A stretch of 30,953 bases of DNA from Collodictyon triciliatum (taxonomy: Eukaryota > CRuMs). The notes below the pieces were generated by a model, which saw only the letters and a program-made list of their open reading frames with translations, did no database searches and was not told where the DNA came from. Of this stretch, positions 27,704-30,953 are shown in pieces. The position numbers were made by a program, and so were the translations under genes. Position 1 is the stretch's first letter; each line of letters starts with the position of its first letter. Where the stretch lies: assembly GCA_043381765.1 (NCBI GenBank), contig JBHJMP010000932.1:1-30953 (forward strand), in the 5' to 3' direction.

Positions 27704-27988
27704 GAGTGAATGATAATGACAACACTTTGGATGCTTAGAACAAGAGTCTTTCTACATACTAGGTCACAAAATTAAACAATGCTTAATTCGAACCTGAGTG
27801 TTCCGTCAGAGCTGCAAGGTACGTCGCATAAAATACGATCATATTTTACAGGTATTTTTCTCCCTCGCTCGTCTCTTTTGAGAACAGCCCCAGTGGCACT
27901 GAGTAAATGATATCTTATTTGAGTTTGTCAGCAAAAAGAAAAGAAAAGAAAAGAAAAGAAAAGAAAAGAAAAGAAAAGAAAAGAAAAG

Positions 27989-28019
<31 letters not shown>

Positions 28020-30006
28020 CAAAAGAAATCAAAAGAAAAAGAGAAAGGAAAAGGAAAAGGAAAAGGAAAAGGAAAAGGAAAAGGAAAAGAAAAAGAAAAA
28101 GAAAAAGGAAAATTGCATAATCAAGTTATCAAGAAGGTTTTGTTATCTTGCCCTTGTCAATTAGGTTAAATACTATGTTTTTGGACTTTGGAATTATGTA
28201 ATGTTAGATATGAAAACGGTGAACATATAGCCTTACTCGAAGTTCTCTGGGTTCAATTTTGCAGCATCTGCGTTTGGTAGAGCTTGCTGTTCAGTGTCAA
28301 TTTCGTACACATTTGGGAAATGTTGGGCATCATTGTTTGTTACAATCAAATTGGTCGATGAAAATCGATTGACTTGATGAACAAGAGTGAAACAACGGTC
28401 AAGATTGGCATCATTTGCGATGACTGCTCCGGCTGCATTTCATATTAATTTGGGAAGGATGGTGTTTTTGTTTTTTAAAAAAGGATTATTATTATAATCA
28501 TAATAAGAGAGACGTTCCTTAGTATAAAACAAGAGCAAAAATATATGACATAGTTGGCACATTGTTAATCAAATATAATCATAACATACTAGGGACTGAA
28601 CCACGGGCACTCAAATGCATCTTTTCCATAAGCTGGCTTGTTTTTGAACCAGGAGCAGCGCACATATCAAGAACCTTGCGGATATAATAGTTTTTAAGCG
28701 AAGAGAATCCGAAAAAGGTCTTGCAAATATAGGGTAGGGATTGAATAGAATATACTCTGAGAAGGCGATTATATTAAAAAAAGTTTCAATTTTTTTAGAT
28801 ATGATATAAACATAATCTGAAGAGATATTCGGTGATATATGATATATGATATAAAAAATGGTTGCCTGTTGGCAGGTTTAGCCGATTTTGATAAAATAAA
28901 ATAAAATAAAACCATGTGATGCGGCTCGATATCCAGGAACATAGGCGGAAGCATACTAACAGCTTCTTGTCTATTTGCATTTCCCTAAAAGACAAATAAA
29001 ATGACTCGATGTAAATGTCTAACCTGTGTTTAAATGACCACAAATTAATGTGATAAAATCCGCACACAGGCTAGCTCTATATCTCAAAAAAAAAGAAGAA
29101 AAAGACGTTCGGATTATAATAAATACCTGATCTACTTCATTAATTAGGTAAGCACGAAATTCCTTGTTTTTCGGGTCTTTTCTAAGTTCTTTCTTGGCAA
29201 TCGGCATCTGCCAGCCGAAGTTGTTTGGATACCTGATATAGATGGATAGAGTTAGTTAAATGCAAAATTCTAAGGTTTTCTTTAATGGCGCAGTCAAATA
29301 GCAATATCTTATGTGTTGCTGCGTAAGAGTGTTGACATGTTACACAGTTGCGCATCACTTCTTTTCGAGAAAATAGTGAGAATAAAAGGAACGATTCTGG
29401 TTACCAAGCGATACGTGAGAATTTGACTTCCGAATCTGCCGCCTCTGCAGACTCAACAAAGCGCTGTATAAATGCATCGCGACGCTTTTCGGCACCCGGT
29501 GTGTGAGCCGAAAAGCGGAAGGATTGTGGGAGCGGCCNNNNNNNNNNNNNNNNNNNNNNNNNNNNNNNNNNNNNNNNNNNNNNNNNNNNNNNNNNNNNNN
29601 NNNNNNNNNNNNNNNNNNNNNNNNNNNNNNNNNNNNNNNNNNNNNNNNNNNNNNNNNNNNNNNNNNNNNNNNNNNNNNNNNNNNNNNNNNNNNNNNNNNN
29701 NNNNNNNNNNNNNNNNNNNNNNNNNNNNNNNNNNNNNNNNNNNNNNNNNNNNNNNNNNNNNNNNNNNNNNNNNNNNNNNNNNNNNNNNNNNNNNNNNNNN
29801 NNNNNNNNNNNNNNNNNNNNNNNNNNNNNNNNNNNNNNNNNNNNNNNNNNNNNNNNNNNNNNNNNNNNNNNNNNNNNNNNNNNNNNNNNNNNNNNNNNNN
29901 NNNNNNNNNNNAGCGGGGCGGAAGGATCTGTGACCTGCTGCGGGGCATCTGTCCTCCAAGTGTTTGAGTTACCGGCTTTTTTCTTTTTGAAGCGAGGTCG
30001 ACCCAT
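23844..30006 (-). CDS. NSUN2: NSUN2/Trm4-type tRNA (cytosine-5) methyltransferase
   Basis: Transfers methyl from SAM to C5 of cytosines in tRNA (variable loop and anticodon region in the family); nuclear/nucleolar. Exons: 29405-30006 (contains gap), 29127-29232, 28913-28984, 28590-28674, 28237-28432, 27794-27898, 27570-27626, 27067-27271, 26792-26919, 26504-26588, 26282-26339, 26091-26189, 25806-25873, 25622-25751, 25570-25594, 25482-25518, 25271-25354, 24970-25040, 24715-24788, 24549-24594, 24262-24400, 23844-24023. Total 2652 nt, 883 residues if the gap length is true, against 767 in human. SAM-binding motif VLDMCAAPGSKT (about 261-272). Motif IV DVPCSSDGT and motif VI VYSTCSFNP place the two catalytic cysteines 50 residues apart, the spacing I recall for human Cys271 and Cys321. 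Then SMFPPTEEEAKQLHLERC, IRILPHDQDTGGFFVAVL, a PUA-like part (VVGAGIRLFSRH, YVASWRGR) and an acidic tail (HEEDGEGEKDEAQESSDDEE) after a PKRK signal. MGRPRFKKKK starts the protein. Confidence 0.95.
25121..25229. repeat. Two poly-A runs in an NSUN2 intron
   Basis: A runs at about 25125-25150 and 25203-25229 with A-rich DNA between, in intron 25041-25270. On the sense strand these are long T tracts, one ending upstream of the acceptor of exon 24970-25040. Confidence 0.95.
27641..27702. repeat. (ATT)21 microsatellite
   Basis: Pure ATT on plus, AAT in the NSUN2 sense strand, starting 14 bp upstream (sense) of exon 27570-27626, inside intron 27627-27793. Confidence 0.97.
27933..28111. repeat. Compound (AAAAG)n / (AAAAGG)n purine array
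   Basis: Pentamer AAAAG, about 16 copies (27933-28012), then a degenerate bridge and hexamer AAAAGG/AAAAAG copies to about 28111. Lies in NSUN2 intron 27899-28236. On the sense strand it is a roughly 180 nt pyrimidine tract ahead of the exon encoding catalytic motif IV. Confidence 0.96.
29538..29911. other. Assembly gap (374 N) inside NSUN2 exon 1
   Basis: The minus frame is open on both sides, and the two sides are in the same frame across the stated N count. The phase at the exon end (TG then G, Trp) also fits. The gap size therefore keeps the frame, though a hidden intron cannot be excluded. Confidence 0.99.
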
Positions 30007-30705
30007 GGTTCCGGACGCAGGACTTTCTTGATAAGCGAGACAAGTAGGAAGGCGAGAGTTCTTTGAGAATAAAGTAGAAGAAGTGTCCAACAAACGGAGG
30101 GCAGCAGAGCAAGAAGAATGAGTCGGGTTGTTTCGCACAGACTCGTGTTTGCTTCGTCTCGATCGACCGATTGGCGAGAGATATGCGGGCTGGGAAAGCG
30201 ATCTTGCGTGTGTTGGTTGCGGTTTGTGGTCGGATTACTGATTAAATCTGGAATATATATATATTTACGATAAAAGTGACAAATATAAGAATCAAGGCCA
30301 TTATCATGAAGAAATTAATTATTTAATGCTGAATGTAATGTAAAACTATCATGTCAAAGTATCTGAAAGCCACGTCATTGTTTTATCCCCAGGCCATTAG
30401 CTTCAGGATCTGGAAAAATGATACGGATCACAATAAAAATAAATGCAAACATCACACTTAGAGACAGACGTGAAAGAACAGTATAAAAAAACACAATTGA
30501 TGAGAAAAGTCTGTTTTGCTGAGAAACAAACGCACTGAGAGAGAAAATAGACACATTATCTGAAACGTAATATTATTACTTGAGGGCTCTTTCCTTCTCC
30601 CAACCCACCACATTCTGAAGTCGGAACAAAAAAAAAAAAAACGCGCAAGGGATCGGAAAGAGGGATCCTTGAGAAGGACGAGACCAGCGCCACAGCCCTG
30701 CGCCA

Positions 30706-30768
30706 ATGAATGCCTACTGCGGTACGCAAACTGAAGAGGCCGATGCAGCAAACGCAGAGAGCGAAAAG
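30706..30768 (+). CDS. Possible first exon of a plus-strand gene
   Basis: ATG plus 20 codons (MNAYCGTQTEEADAANAESE then K), ending at a GT. The acidic, Ala/Glu-rich composition resembles real N-termini. The next obvious acceptor (30799) gives an early stop in the required phase, so support is weak. Confidence 0.2.
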
Positions 30769-30889
30769 GTCACTTGATTTCATCCCCTTACAACACAGGT
30801 TGTGCAGACACACCGATGATCAAGACGCCAGCTGCCACCGACCCCCGAGTATAACAACTTATGAATAAGACGGAGCGAGCTCTTTAAGC

Positions 30890-30890
30890 A

Positions 30891-30953
<63 letters not shown>
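30890..30953. repeat. (AAT)n microsatellite at right edge
   Basis: At least 21 pure copies, continuing off the window. Confidence 0.97.

Larger units (their letters stand above)
30007..30953. promoter_or_regulatory. NSUN2 upstream region and right flank
   Basis: Contains the NSUN2 promoter and 5' leader (minus). An in-frame upstream ATG at 30138 would add 44 residues rich in S, T, R and L, and would need to bypass the better-supported MGRPRF start. The rest is AT-rich with no convincing gene apart from the possible plus-strand exon at 30706. Confidence 0.5.

Noticed and set aside
27907-28164. 85-codon plus frame of Lys/Glu
   Set aside because: Translation of the AAAAG/AAAAGG array in an NSUN2 intron.

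Overview
This window is eukaryotic nuclear DNA. Every recognisable gene is cut into many short exons by GT-AG introns, the introns are AT-rich and loaded with simple repeats, and there are no operons or bacterial-type genes. The organism cannot be named from the sequence. It respires aerobically: its cytochrome c1 has an ordinary CxxCH haem site, unlike Euglenozoa. A unicellular protist fits the dense, mostly 50-400 bp introns, but that is inference. Because the genes are so fragmented, single open reading frames say little. The gene models here were built by hand, by chaining exons whose splice sites and codon phases agree.

Layout, left to right: (1) 145-7752, minus: a large leucine-rich-repeat (LRR) protein of about 28 exons, running off the left edge, broken by an assembly gap and entering a second gap at its 5' end. 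(2) 8149-9991: unassigned, with overlapping open frames. (3) 9992-11909, minus: complete cytochrome c1 (CYC1), 6 exons, 284 codons. (4) 12845-16468, minus: complete armadillo-repeat protein, 12 exons, 702 codons, in which most repeat-region exons are about one repeat long. (5) 16469-17405: divergent promoter interval with a roughly 400 bp pure-pyrimidine tract. (6) 17406 to about 23229, plus: CLEC16A/Ema/TT9 homologue, about 23 exons. (7) 23844-30006, minus: NSUN2/Trm4 tRNA m5C methyltransferase, 22 exons, with both catalytic cysteines; it converges on CLEC16A. (8) 30007-30953: upstream flank of NSUN2, ending in an (AAT)n array.

The genes are functionally unrelated housekeeping genes: respiratory complex III, endosomal/autophagy regulation, tRNA modification, and two repeat-scaffold proteins. 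I see no mobile element, virus, CRISPR array or gene cluster. The interest lies in gene architecture: repeat-phased exons, microexons, a 27-nt intron, a threefold LRR-plus-cap organisation, and long simple repeats beside splice sites and promoters. Three N gaps (2457-3193, 7753-8148, 29538-29911) hide coding sequence.
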